The notes under the pieces were generated by a model. It had not been told where the DNA came from and searched no databases. It saw nothing but the letters and a program-made list of their open reading frames with translations. From NCBI GenBank assembly GCA_030695785.1, contig JAUYPR010000068.1, forward strand, positions 1-22,896: 22,896 bases of DNA. The letters run 5' to 3'. Below are positions 1 through 6,409 of this stretch, piece by piece (positions within the stretch are counted from its first letter, which is position 1; each line of letters begins with the position of its first letter). The stretch is from a bacterium (GTDB lineage: Bacteria; Patescibacteriota; Microgenomatia; JAUYPR01). The position numbers and the translations under genes are program-made.

Positions 1-7
1 ATAAAAA

Positions 8-50
8 GACTGGCATCAGCGGTCGGTCGAAACCTTAGGCCTATCCAGTC
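8..50 (-). terminator. possible minus-strand terminator
   Basis: On the minus strand GACTGG (45-50) can pair with CCAGTC (8-13), and the second arm is followed directly by five T residues (3-7). The loop is long and holds a small GGT-TTCG-ACC hairpin. It could end the small minus-strand gene at 128-328. The stem is short, so this is weak. Confidence 0.3.
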
Positions 51-127
51 ATCGTGATAGAAATATATTAACATAAACTTTCTCAGAATGCAATCCTTCA
101 ATTCCACACTGAAGAATGTGGTTCGAC

Positions 128-328
128 TTACGGTTGAAACATGTGAATCATTCTGCTTCCCGAGTTTCTGGCGTTGTAGAGCAATGTGTCCCTTTGAATT
201 CTTTCTTGTATTCTTTGAAAGAGATACCATCCATCAGTCGGTCGAACATCGAATGCATCCTGCAGTGTCATGATTTTATCGAGAAATTTCTCGTCAGGCG
301 TCAGAATCTCTGGTTGTCTTAAGGCCAT
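128..328 (-). CDS. small hypothetical protein (66 aa)
   Basis: I do not recognise this protein. It is soluble, has a mixed charged composition and shows no signal peptide or membrane segment. The case for a real gene is its promoter: a -10-like TATTAC (335-340) lies six bases before the ATG, the same layout as the confident genes in this window. A possible terminator follows at 8-50. No Shine-Dalgarno sequence is visible. Overlapping plus-strand frames (88-273, 116-322) lack a comparable promoter. It could equally be a chance frame beside the tRNA-Gly gene. Confidence 0.35.
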   Translation of the reverse strand: MALRQPEILTPDEKFLDKIMTLQDAFDVRPTDGWYLFQRIQERIQRDTLLYNARNSGSRMIHMFQP

Positions 329-334
329 AGAAAG

Positions 335-340
335 GTAATA
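335..340 (-). promoter_or_regulatory. -10 box of the 66-aa gene
   Basis: TATTAC on the minus strand ends six bases before the ATG at 328. No good -35 box is visible at the expected spacing, so this is tentative. Confidence 0.3.
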
Positions 341-367
341 CGAGAGGCATGAAAAGATCTCACCTTG

Positions 368-373
368 TATAAT
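368..373 (+). promoter_or_regulatory. -10 box of tRNA-Gly
   Basis: A consensus TATAAT lies 11 bases before the first base of tRNA-Gly. No clear -35 hexamer is seen 16-18 bases upstream. Confidence 0.6.
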
Positions 374-384
374 AGATGTAAGAT

Positions 385-455
385 GCGGGATTAGTTGACC
401 GGCTCAACGTCAGCTTTCCAAGCTGAAGAGAGGGGTTCGACTCCCCTATCCCGCT
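385..455 (+). tRNA. tRNA-Gly(TCC)
   Basis: The cloverleaf folds fully. The acceptor arms GCGGGAT and ATCCCGC pair over 7 bp, the D stem is GTTG/CAAC, the anticodon stem is TCAGC/GCTGA and its loop TTTCCAA gives anticodon TCC. The T arm is AGGGG-TTCGACT-CCCCT. The discriminator base is T455 and CCA is not encoded. Confidence 0.95.
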
Positions 456-461
456 CAGAAA

Positions 462-490
462 GTGACAGAACAAACAGAAAGTTACATAAA
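462..490 (+). promoter_or_regulatory. possible promoter of the VOC gene
   Basis: GTGACA (462-467) and CATAAA (485-490) are 17 bases apart. The -10 box ends five bases before the ATG at 496, which would make the mRNA leaderless. Each hexamer is imperfect, and co-transcription with the tRNA is possible. Confidence 0.4.
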
Positions 491-495
491 TTGAT

Positions 496-921
496 ATGAA
501 CATTACCTCTAACCAACTTGTTCCAGAGTTAAGTGTTTCCGATTTTAAGAAAAGTTTAGCTTTTTATACAGAAATAGTAGGCTTTTCGATTGCATATCAA
601 CGTGAGGAAGAAGGATTTGCTTTTTTAGCTTTGGGTGATGCTCAAATTATGATTGACCAAATTGGCAAAGGAAGGACTTGGAAAACTGGTGATTTTGACT
701 ATCCGTTAGGAAGAGGCATTAATTTTCAAATAATGGTACAAGATGTTGATTCTATTTTAGAGAGACTAAAACAAAACAATATAAAGTTGTTCTTGAAAGT
801 AGAAGGGAAATGGTATCGAAAAGATAATCAAGAAGTTGGAAATAAACAGTTCTTAGTTATGGATCCTGATGGTTATTTACTGCGATTTGCTCAGGATCTT
901 GGGTCTCGGCCCATCAAATAA
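496..921 (+). CDS. VOC-family protein, bleomycin-resistance/glyoxalase type
   Basis: The 141-residue protein has the vicinal-oxygen-chelate fold signature: an N-terminal half beginning LVPELSVSDFKKSLAFY, a central RGINFQIMVQDVDSIL strand-helix, and the closing FLVMDPDGYLLRFAQDLG typical of bleomycin-binding proteins. Members sequester bleomycin-type glycopeptides as dimers or act as metal-dependent enzymes. The length is normal for the family and the gene looks intact. Base composition is strikingly AT-rich compared with its neighbours, and it lies directly 3' of tRNA-Gly, so recent transfer is likely. There is no Shine-Dalgarno sequence. The specific substrate cannot be read from the sequence. 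Confidence 0.88.
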   Translation: MNITSNQLVPELSVSDFKKSLAFYTEIVGFSIAYQREEEGFAFLALGDAQIMIDQIGKGRTWKTGDFDYPLGRGINFQIMVQDVDSILERLKQNNIKLFLKVEGKWYRKDNQEVGNKQFLVMDPDGYLLRFAQDLGSRPIK

Positions 922-931
922 AAGTCGACTC

Positions 932-1023
932 TCGTGGCCGGAAAAGTGAAACTTTTCCAAGACGGATAGTGAGTGTACTCACCTCGACGTTCGCTCCCTA
1001 ATGATAGGGTACTCTCACCACGA
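932..1023. other. folded three-hairpin element
   Basis: TCGTGG (932-937) can pair with CCACGA (1018-1023) to enclose three hairpins: GGAAAAGT-GAA-ACTTTTCC (940-958), GTGAG-TGTA-CTCAC (969-982) and CCCTA-ATGA-TAGGG (996-1009). No T-run follows, so it is not an ordinary terminator. It may be a structured RNA, a repeat element or part of an island boundary. Confidence 0.45.
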
Positions 1024-1154
1024 AGATCATTCGGTAAGAACATTTTATCAAAGTTGAGTGAAGCTCTTAATACTTATATGGTCTTTTAATGCATCAAGTT
1101 GTAAGATTAAATCAGGAGTAATTAAGTTTCGTAGGTTCGAGCGAAGTACCGTTA

Positions 1155-1163
1155 CCCGCTCAG
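1155..1163 (+). repeat. second copy of tRNA-Gly 3' end motif CCCGCTCAG
   Basis: CCCGCTCAG matches the last bases of tRNA-Gly plus three flanking bases (450-458). A GGTTCGA (T-loop-like) motif lies 14 bases upstream of this copy, as in the tRNA 3' half. This could be a decayed attachment-site copy bounding the AT-rich VOC gene. Nine bases alone is weak evidence. Confidence 0.3.
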
Positions 1164-1176
1164 CCAAAATATAGCA

Positions 1177-1185
1177 TGGTATAAT
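1177..1185 (+). promoter_or_regulatory. extended -10 promoter of the redoxin gene
   Basis: TGG-TATAAT ends 11 bases before the ATG at 1197, so the transcript should start only a few bases before the start codon. No -35 match is seen, as is usual for extended -10 promoters. Confidence 0.65.
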
Positions 1186-1196
1186 GAACCTACCAT

Positions 1197-1736
1197 ATGC
1201 CTGTGCAATCATTGACTGACGTACCGCAAAAAGCGCCGCCGTTTTCTCTGCCAAACGTAGATGGGCGTACCGTATCCTTATCGGATTTTCAAGGAAAAAT
1301 ACTCGCTGTCATTTTTACCTGCAACCACTGTCCATACGCAAAAGCCTCGTGGCCAGAGCTTATTAAACTTGCCAATGAGTACATGCCCAAAGGTATCGAC
1401 TTTGTGGCCATCAACCCGAATGACGAGGTCGTGCATCCAGAAGACTCATTTGAGGTGATGAAAGAACGCGCAAAAGAGTGGAATATTCCCTTCCCCTATC
1501 TCCGCGACGGGTCGCAAGACGTTGCCCGGGCGTACAGTGCGCAATGCACGCCGGATGTATTTGTCTATGATGAAGACCGGACCCTTCAGTATCACGGCCG
1601 CGTGAATAGCGATTGGCAGCATCCAGAATCAGCGGAAACAGAACTCAAAAACGCGCTGGACGCTTTATTGGAGGATCGATCTGTTTCTGTTCAGCATCCA
1701 TCCATGGGGTGTTCGATCAAATGGAGAAACTCTTAA
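1197..1736 (+). CDS. thioredoxin-like redoxin (AhpC/TSA type)
   Basis: The 179-residue protein has a thioredoxin fold. The N-terminal APPFSLPNVDGRTVSLSDFQ leads into a redox centre TCNHCPY with Cys42 and Cys45, and the C-terminus SMGCSIKWRNS carries the third cysteine (Cys172) common in the PRX-like thioredoxin family. The likely role is cytoplasmic thiol-disulfide exchange or peroxide reduction; there is no signal peptide. It is the first gene of a two-gene unit, and its last 16 bases overlap the next start. An extended -10 box immediately upstream supports the start at 1197. No Shine-Dalgarno sequence is present. Confidence 0.88.
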   Translation: MPVQSLTDVPQKAPPFSLPNVDGRTVSLSDFQGKILAVIFTCNHCPYAKASWPELIKLANEYMPKGIDFVAINPNDEVVHPEDSFEVMKERAKEWNIPFPYLRDGSQDVARAYSAQCTPDVFVYDEDRTLQYHGRVNSDWQHPESAETELKNALDALLEDRSVSVQHPSMGCSIKWRNS

Positions 1737-2062
1737 ACGATCTTGCGCAACTCGCTCCCCACATGCCGCTCGATACGCGGAGAGAGATTCTTTTTGATGA
1801 GCTCCATCAGTTCTTTCGGACCGGTGAAACGTTCCAAATGATTATTGAGATTTATAGTTTGTTGGATCCACAGAACACTGGTGCGCTCAAGCATACATTT
1901 TCTCCTGAACTCCGAGAACGATGTTGGGAAACGATACATCGAAGGAATCAAGATGGTGAAATCAGCGATGGTGAATGTCTTACATACTGGAATTGGCTTG
2001 AACAGTTTCGACAAACCGAAGCAGAAACAACGACAGATTATTCGCTTCGTCCTGCCGCGTAA
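1721..2062 (+). CDS. hypothetical protein (113 aa)
   Basis: I do not recognise this family. I chose the ATG at 1721, which overlaps the redoxin stop by 16 bases and suggests translational coupling; the frame stays open further upstream but only inside the redoxin. The protein is acidic and apparently helical, rich in Leu, Glu and Arg, with no membrane segment. Its 3' end overlaps the convergent glgA-like gene by 25 bases, so the two mRNAs would be complementary there. A role linked to the redoxin is only an inference from overlap. Confidence 0.6.
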   Translation: MEKLLNDLAQLAPHMPLDTRREILFDELHQFFRTGETFQMIIEIYSLLDPQNTGALKHTFSPELRERCWETIHRRNQDGEISDGECLTYWNWLEQFRQTEAETTTDYSLRPAA

Positions 2063-3288
2063 GACATCATTGACGCGTAGAGTTGTTGGTAAGCTTTTGC
2101 GCTTTTTTTCCAAGAGAAATCTTCCTGCATCGCCGTCATGACCATGGTTGCCCACCGGTCTGACTGATACACCTTCAGCGCTTCCTCAATTGCCGTGTTC
2201 AACGCGGATGATGTATCTTCCTGATACAGAGATCCAGTTTCATGATCTCGAATAGTATCTTTCAGCCCCCCAACCGCGTGCGCAACCGGGATAGTCCCAT
2301 AGCGCATGGAAATCATTTGAACCAGGCCGCATGGCTCAAACGATGACGGAATGAGCATCATATCCGCGCTCGCATAGATCTGGTGCGCAAGTTTTTCATC
2401 AAAGCGAAGGTTGACACTCAGATGTTCCGGATTTTGCTGACCAAGCTTTTGGAGCACGCGCTCGAGTTCGTCGGCTCCAGTCCCGAGAATAACCACGTTG
2501 GACTCCGCGAGGAGTAGGGGCAGTATCTCGATGATTTTGTTCACTCCTTTTTGTTGGGTATCTAAACGCCCGATGAACGCGAGGAGCGGTATGGTTGGCT
2601 CGGCCAAATTCAATTGATTGACCAACGCTTCCTTATTTTTCTGTTTGCCAACGCTCCAATTTTCAACTCCGTACTGCGTGGGAATCAATAGATCCGTCAG
2701 CGGATTCCAAACGTCGGTGTCAATCCCGTTGAGAATGCCGATAAGGTCATGGCGTGTTTCAGTTCGGATCTCATCAGCATAGGTCGGCGAAACCGTGGTG
2801 AGCATAGTTGCCCGTTGGATCGCGGCCTGAAGGAGCTTGGGGTGATAGGAGAGGTTGTGGATCGTGAGGAGCGTTGGGATCGATTTGCGTGATAACAACT
2901 CAATCGTGGATGCCGCAAACCAGTCGTTTCCGTGGAAAAGGTCAAACGGGAGCTGTCCGTTTTCTTTGAGTTCGACGATGCTCATTGCTATTCGCGCATA
3001 TGCCGCAGGTGTTGTTTCGAGAAGAGATGGATGCTTCAAAAGAATGACTGGGACTTCACTGTCAGGAAGGAATGTGTGTACGAGCGTGAACTCTCCGACA
3101 GTTTCTTCCCAAGGCTGCAAGACGAATTTCACCCTGGGACTCCAAGGGATAACGATGGAGATATCTACGCCTAAAAGCCGCAATGCTTTTGGTAATGCAC
3201 CAGCCACATCTCCAAGCCCCCCAACCTTCAAGAGTGGTGACACTTCTGAAGTAAGATATAAAACCCGCAAGGGGTTATCCGTTGCCAT
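2038..3288 (-). CDS. glycogen/starch synthase-like GT5 protein (second copy)
   Basis: This 416-residue GT-B glycosyltransferase would elongate alpha-1,4-glucan from ADP- or UDP-glucose in the cytoplasm. It keeps the nucleotide-sugar lysine in SPLLKVGGLGDV (Lys21), HGNDWF in place of the usual HxHDWH, the NGID segment, GRLDTQQKGV (the Arg/Lys pair) and the acceptor-side motif SSFEPCGLVQM. It is shorter than typical GlgA (about 480 aa), mainly between the N- and C-domains. The ATG at 3288 overlaps the upstream glgA-like stop by 14 bases, so translation is probably coupled. A longer frame starts at 3351 but would sit inside the neighbour. The exact donor and product are uncertain. Confidence 0.85.
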   Translation of the reverse strand: MATDNPLRVLYLTSEVSPLLKVGGLGDVAGALPKALRLLGVDISIVIPWSPRVKFVLQPWEETVGEFTLVHTFLPDSEVPVILLKHPSLLETTPAAYARIAMSIVELKENGQLPFDLFHGNDWFAASTIELLSRKSIPTLLTIHNLSYHPKLLQAAIQRATMLTTVSPTYADEIRTETRHDLIGILNGIDTDVWNPLTDLLIPTQYGVENWSVGKQKNKEALVNQLNLAEPTIPLLAFIGRLDTQQKGVNKIIEILPLLLAESNVVILGTGADELERVLQKLGQQNPEHLSVNLRFDEKLAHQIYASADMMLIPSSFEPCGLVQMISMRYGTIPVAHAVGGLKDTIRDHETGSLYQEDTSSALNTAIEEALKVYQSDRWATMVMTAMQEDFSWKKSAKAYQQLYASMMSYAAGRSE

Positions 3289-4786
3289 CTGCCGCATTTT
3301 CATGGAGCGCAAGGGTATGGCGATAAAGCTTGAGGTATTCTTCGGCCGCATGGTTCCAGGAATAATCTTGGCGTAGACAGCGGATCAGCAAATCTTTCCA
3401 CTCGTCGGGGCGGCGGTAGGTTTCCATCGCGCGTGTTAAGGCCAATAAAAACGACGTTTCATCAAAATGCGAGAACGTAAATCCTGTCCCACTACGGTCA
3501 ACCGGGTTGTAGTCATTGACAATATCAGCCAGACCGCCGGTTGCGTGGGCTACCGGAACAGATCCGTAGCGCATGGCTTCCATAGCCACGATGCCGCCCG
3601 GTTCCCATTTGCTGGGGATAAGCATCATATCTGCGCCTGCGTAGATTTTGCGTGGGATCGTAAAGTTCACCATGAGGTGCGTTCCTACTTGTCCGGGGAA
3701 CTGGGATTCAAGTTTTTCGAAAAATTCACGGTATCCGCGGTCGCCTGTGCCAACCATCACAAACTGGGCGTGTCCTTCCGCTAGCACTCGCGGCAGCACG
3801 GTGCGCAGTAACTCAATACCTTTTTGGGTATGGAGCCTTCCAACAAATCCCAACAGTGGAATCGTTAGATTTTGGTCCAGATGAAAAATTTTCTGGAGAT
3901 CCGTTTTGTTTTCCGCGCGTTTTCCTGGTGTCCGGGCGGAAAAATTCGCGGCAATCAGTGTGTCGGTTTCTGGGTTCCAACTTGTATGGTCAATGCCGTT
4001 CAAAATGCCAAAGAGCTTGACGCGAATTTCTCGAAATAGGTTATGTAACCCTTCGCCAAATAGTTCAGTCGTGATTTCTGCCGCGTGATTCTCCGATACG
4101 GTATTCACCGCATCGGCGTAAATGACTCCCCGTTTGAGCGGGTTTTTCTTTTGGAAATTTGCATCGAAAAAGTCTGGCAATGGCCCTTTGCCGTCATCGA
4201 AATCAATGACTGAGGCTTGACGAAAGTCAAACCGGCCCTGGTACAGATTGTGCACCGTGAGAAGTGTTGCAATGGATTTCAGTTTTTCATCGCCGTATGC
4301 AGCGTGGAGGTCATTGATAAGGTAGCCGGTGTGCCAGTCGTTCGCATGGATGATGTTTGGAACCCACGATGATTTCCGAAGGAATTCGATGGTTGCCCGC
4401 GAGAGCAGCGCAAACCGGATATGGTCGTCATCGTACCCGTACACGTTCGAGCGTTTTTCGTAGTACTCCATGTTTTCGACGAAATACGTGATAGGGTCGG
4501 TTTTTCGAAGCTGTGTGGTTTTCATGTTGCATATGAGGAATCTCCCATTGTCCCCTGGAATTGTCGGGACTTTGAGACCGGAAAGTGCCATTTGAATTTT
4601 GTACTTTTTTTCGTCGATTAAACCGTATTTTGGAAGGATCACGCGCACGTCCAAACCCTTTGCAAGAAGAGCTTTGGGCAGGTAGCTTAAGACCTGCGAG
4701 AGCCCGCCCACGGCTGCAAAGGGCGCTACTTCTGCTCCGACAAAGAGGATCTTAAGAGGTGATTTTTGATTTTGTGATGACGACAT
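3275..4786 (-). CDS. glgA: glycogen/starch synthase-like GT5 protein (first copy)
   Basis: This 503-residue protein has full GlgA length and order: N-domain KILFVGAEVAPFAAVGGL, HANDWHTGYL, TLLTVHNLYQGRF, FGILNGIDHTSWNP, GFVGRLHTQKGIELL with the donor-binding Arg and Lys, and SKWEPGGIVAMEAMRYG with the catalytic-region Glu. The lysine of the usual KxGGL motif is replaced by Ala25, although the paralogue next door keeps it. It leads a two-gene operon with the second copy. The ATG at 4786 is supported by an extended -10 box nine bases upstream. The expected role is alpha-glucan synthesis; the Lys loss could change donor preference. Confidence 0.88.
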   Translation of the reverse strand: MSSSQNQKSPLKILFVGAEVAPFAAVGGLSQVLSYLPKALLAKGLDVRVILPKYGLIDEKKYKIQMALSGLKVPTIPGDNGRFLICNMKTTQLRKTDPITYFVENMEYYEKRSNVYGYDDDHIRFALLSRATIEFLRKSSWVPNIIHANDWHTGYLINDLHAAYGDEKLKSIATLLTVHNLYQGRFDFRQASVIDFDDGKGPLPDFFDANFQKKNPLKRGVIYADAVNTVSENHAAEITTELFGEGLHNLFREIRVKLFGILNGIDHTSWNPETDTLIAANFSARTPGKRAENKTDLQKIFHLDQNLTIPLLGFVGRLHTQKGIELLRTVLPRVLAEGHAQFVMVGTGDRGYREFFEKLESQFPGQVGTHLMVNFTIPRKIYAGADMMLIPSKWEPGGIVAMEAMRYGSVPVAHATGGLADIVNDYNPVDRSGTGFTFSHFDETSFLLALTRAMETYRRPDEWKDLLIRCLRQDYSWNHAAEEYLKLYRHTLALHENAADGNG

Positions 4787-4795
4787 AATGTTCTT

Positions 4796-4804
4796 AGTAT
4801 ACCA
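4796..4804 (-). promoter_or_regulatory. extended -10 promoter of the glgA pair
   Basis: On the minus strand TGG-TATACT ends nine bases before the ATG at 4786. A weak TTGTTT lies 18 bases further upstream (4820-4825). The predicted mRNA is almost leaderless. Confidence 0.65.
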
Positions 4805-4837
4805 GGCTTGAAGGAACACAAACAACACACAAAAAAC

Positions 4838-4846
4838 TGTTATAAT
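4838..4846 (+). promoter_or_regulatory. extended -10 promoter of tRNA-Arg/tRNA-His
   Basis: TGT-TATAAT ends eight bases before the first base of tRNA-Arg(TCT). It is divergent from the glgA promoter, about 40 bases away. The two tRNAs are only 17 bases apart and probably share it. Confidence 0.7.
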
Positions 4847-4854
4847 TATCGTAT

Positions 4855-4928
4855 GCGCCTGTAGCTCAATTGGATAGAGCAGGTCGGTTCTAACGATCAG
4901 GCTGTGGGTTCGAGTCCCTCCAGGCGTA
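4855..4928 (+). tRNA. tRNA-Arg(TCT)
   Basis: The acceptor GCGCCTG pairs with CAGGCGT with one G-U pair at the end. The D stem is GCTC/GAGC. The anticodon stem is GGTCG/CGATC with loop GTTCTAA, giving TCT. The T arm is GTGGG-TTCGAGT-CCCTC with one T-T mismatch. Discriminator A; no CCA encoded. Confidence 0.92.
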
Positions 4929-4945
4929 CTCCAGACGTCTCACGT

Positions 4946-5018
4946 GGAGGCCGTAGCTCAATGGCAGAGCACCAGATTGTGGATCTGGCGGTTGCGGGTT
5001 CAACTCCCGTCGGTCTCC
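4946..5018 (+). tRNA. tRNA-His(GTG)
   Basis: The acceptor GAGGCCG pairs with CGGTCTC, and the histidine-specific extra G(-1) at 4946 faces C73 at 5018. The anticodon stem CCAGA/TCTGG holds loop TTGTGGA, giving GTG. CCA is not encoded. Confidence 0.95.
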
Positions 5019-5028
5019 CTCATGATGT

Positions 5029-5034
5029 GATAAA
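5029..5034 (+). promoter_or_regulatory. -10 box upstream of the 5044 gene
   Basis: GATAAA, preceded by a TG dinucleotide (TGT-GATAAA), ends nine bases before a GTG start codon at 5044. It could give a leaderless mRNA, or be bypassed by readthrough from the tRNA operon. Confidence 0.4.
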
Positions 5035-5043
5035 CTACGGTTC

Positions 5044-5564
5044 GTGACTGAGCGTTTTTACTATCTCAACGAACGCATCCGATCTGACCAAGTTCGTGAC
5101 GCATCCTATGAGCTAAAGATGTCTCCTTTGGTGTCGCAGGAATCTGTGCCGATCGCGCAATAGAGGTTTTGACACATTTTCCAGAGAATACAACCGCGAT
5201 CCCTTCAAACGTCTGGAGGTTTGTCATGAGGCCACGGATCATTCCAAAAAGAATTCGGAGTCGGTGGATGCACCGTGAACAATGGGTCGGATATTTTCTC
5301 GATCGGCTGCACATGTATCCGACTCTAGATTTGACATCTCCATCAAAGACGATTGGACAAATTAAAGATACAGAGAAACCGCGACTTTTATCCACTGGAG
5401 AAATATGCGCGTTTTGGGATCATTCAAGGGATGCAATACGGATGCTTCAGCATCAAGGCGAAACGTGGTCGTTGGATCCGTTAACCTGGGCACAGTTTTC
5501 ATTAAGAGAAAGCCAGATTATTCATTCCGCCATTGCTGATGGGGTATACACGCTCTTCATTTGA
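5044..5564 (+). pseudogene. hypothetical protein with a single-base frameshift
   Basis: The product is unrecognised, about 173 residues if repaired. A GTG at 5044 opens a frame encoding TERFYYLNERIRSDQVRDAS and continuing to YELK. It then terminates early, while another frame picks up with DVSFGVAGICADRAIEVL and stays open to 5564. Adding one A to the AAA run at 5115-5117 joins the two smoothly, so one base has been lost there. The downstream part alone can be read from a TTG at 5169 (131 aa). The protein looks soluble, with an Arg-rich middle. It may be a true pseudogene, a -1 shifted gene or a sequencing error in a homopolymer. It ends eight bases before the convergent nuclease gene. Confidence 0.6.
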
Positions 5565-5572
5565 GCATTCGT

Positions 5573-6364
5573 TTATATCTTCGATCTTCGCCAGCCGGCG
5601 GAGCTGGCATCTGATTCCGAACAAAACCATTTCTCCCCTTTTGATTCATCAATCTGCGTTTGGTTGTAATACCGCTGGCCAGGAAGGTGGTAGATTTTTT
5701 CTCCGGACTTGGAAATGTTGCCTTTGATAGTGCAGTCGGAGTCAGAAGCTATTGTCGGGTTTGACTGTATCGGTATCGGTATCGGTGTCTTAGTCGTGGT
5801 TACACCCTTGACGTCGGTACAGGCTAACCAGAGGCCTTCCTTTGCTCCGCGCGACTGCCTCTCCGCCTCAATAAACCGTTGCTGATACTTCACGTCCGGC
5901 GGAAAGGTTGAGCTGTGCGCGAAGCCTCCTTGGACGAGTTGTTCATTCACGAAGACATCATCAATCCAAATATATCGAAGGAGCCGGTGGTATCGGTCAG
6001 TTTCCGACACGTCTTTTTCAAGCGCAACAGACTTTCCCTCAATGAGCGAACGAAGATAAAGTGTGGCTTCAGTGGCATAACAGTCCCCGACCTCTGGCGT
6101 GTCAATCCCGATGAGTCTGACTCGACCACCACCCTCAAGTTCAACGGTATCGCCATCGATCACTCGGCGAACAACGGTCGTCTGTAAAGAAGGCTCGAAG
6201 GAGACATTCAGCGACGAGGAAGAAGTCAGAGATGGATGTGGTGATGCAACCGCATTCGTTGTTGTTTGAATGGGCGATGGTTGACGGTGGATTGTCAGTC
6301 GACCGAGGAAAAATGCAAGAAGGGTCAAAGAAAGAAACAACGCGAAGAGAAGGAAGCGCCGCAT
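5573..6364 (-). CDS. membrane-anchored thermonuclease (SNase) with C-terminal sunset-type domain
   Basis: The 263-residue protein starts with a hydrophobic signal/anchor (about residues 3-20) and a Ser/Thr/Pro-rich linker. The staphylococcal-nuclease domain (about 62-187) has all the key positions: RRVIDGDTVEL (Asp72), RVRLIGIDTPE (Arg83, Asp88, Glu91) and DRYHRLLRYIW (Arg127). A Thr/Pro/Ile linker follows, then a short domain with IKGNIS, YHLPG and EKWFCSESDA that I recognise as the 'sunset' module found at the ends of secreted nucleases. It probably cleaves DNA or RNA outside the membrane, for defence, nutrition or DNA uptake. The promoter directly upstream supports the start. Confidence 0.9.
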   Translation of the reverse strand: MRRFLLFALFLSLTLLAFFLGRLTIHRQPSPIQTTTNAVASPHPSLTSSSSLNVSFEPSLQTTVVRRVIDGDTVELEGGGRVRLIGIDTPEVGDCYATEATLYLRSLIEGKSVALEKDVSETDRYHRLLRYIWIDDVFVNEQLVQGGFAHSSTFPPDVKYQQRFIEAERQSRGAKEGLWLACTDVKGVTTTKTPIPIPIQSNPTIASDSDCTIKGNISKSGEKIYHLPGQRYYNQTQIDESKGEKWFCSESDASSAGWRRSKI

Positions 6365-6370
6365 GACATT

Positions 6371-6400
6371 ATTCTACGGGAGAGGAAGGTTTGATACAAT
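6371..6400. promoter_or_regulatory. nested divergent promoters (nuclease / glycosidase-like)
   Basis: For the minus-strand nuclease, TTGTAT (6394-6399) and TAGAAT (6371-6376) are 17 bases apart, and the -10 box ends six bases before its ATG. For the plus-strand gene, TGA-TACAAT (-10 at 6395-6400) ends nine bases before its ATG, with its -35 position on the other promoter's -10. Each -10 overlaps the opposite -35, so only one polymerase can occupy the site at a time. Confidence 0.65.
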
Positions 6401-6409
6401 GGCTCCTCT

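Noticed and set aside
1048..1254. 68-aa minus-strand frame
   Set aside because: It overlaps the redoxin start and its promoter, has no promoter of its own and has an unremarkable composition.
2855..3376. 173-aa plus-strand frame inside the glgA pair
   Set aside because: Antisense shadow of two clear GlgA-like genes.
5767..5786. GGTATC tandem triplet in the nuclease gene
   Set aside because: A short in-frame repeat of 6 bases encoding a Pro-Ile linker; slippage would keep the frame, and it is ordinary in linkers.
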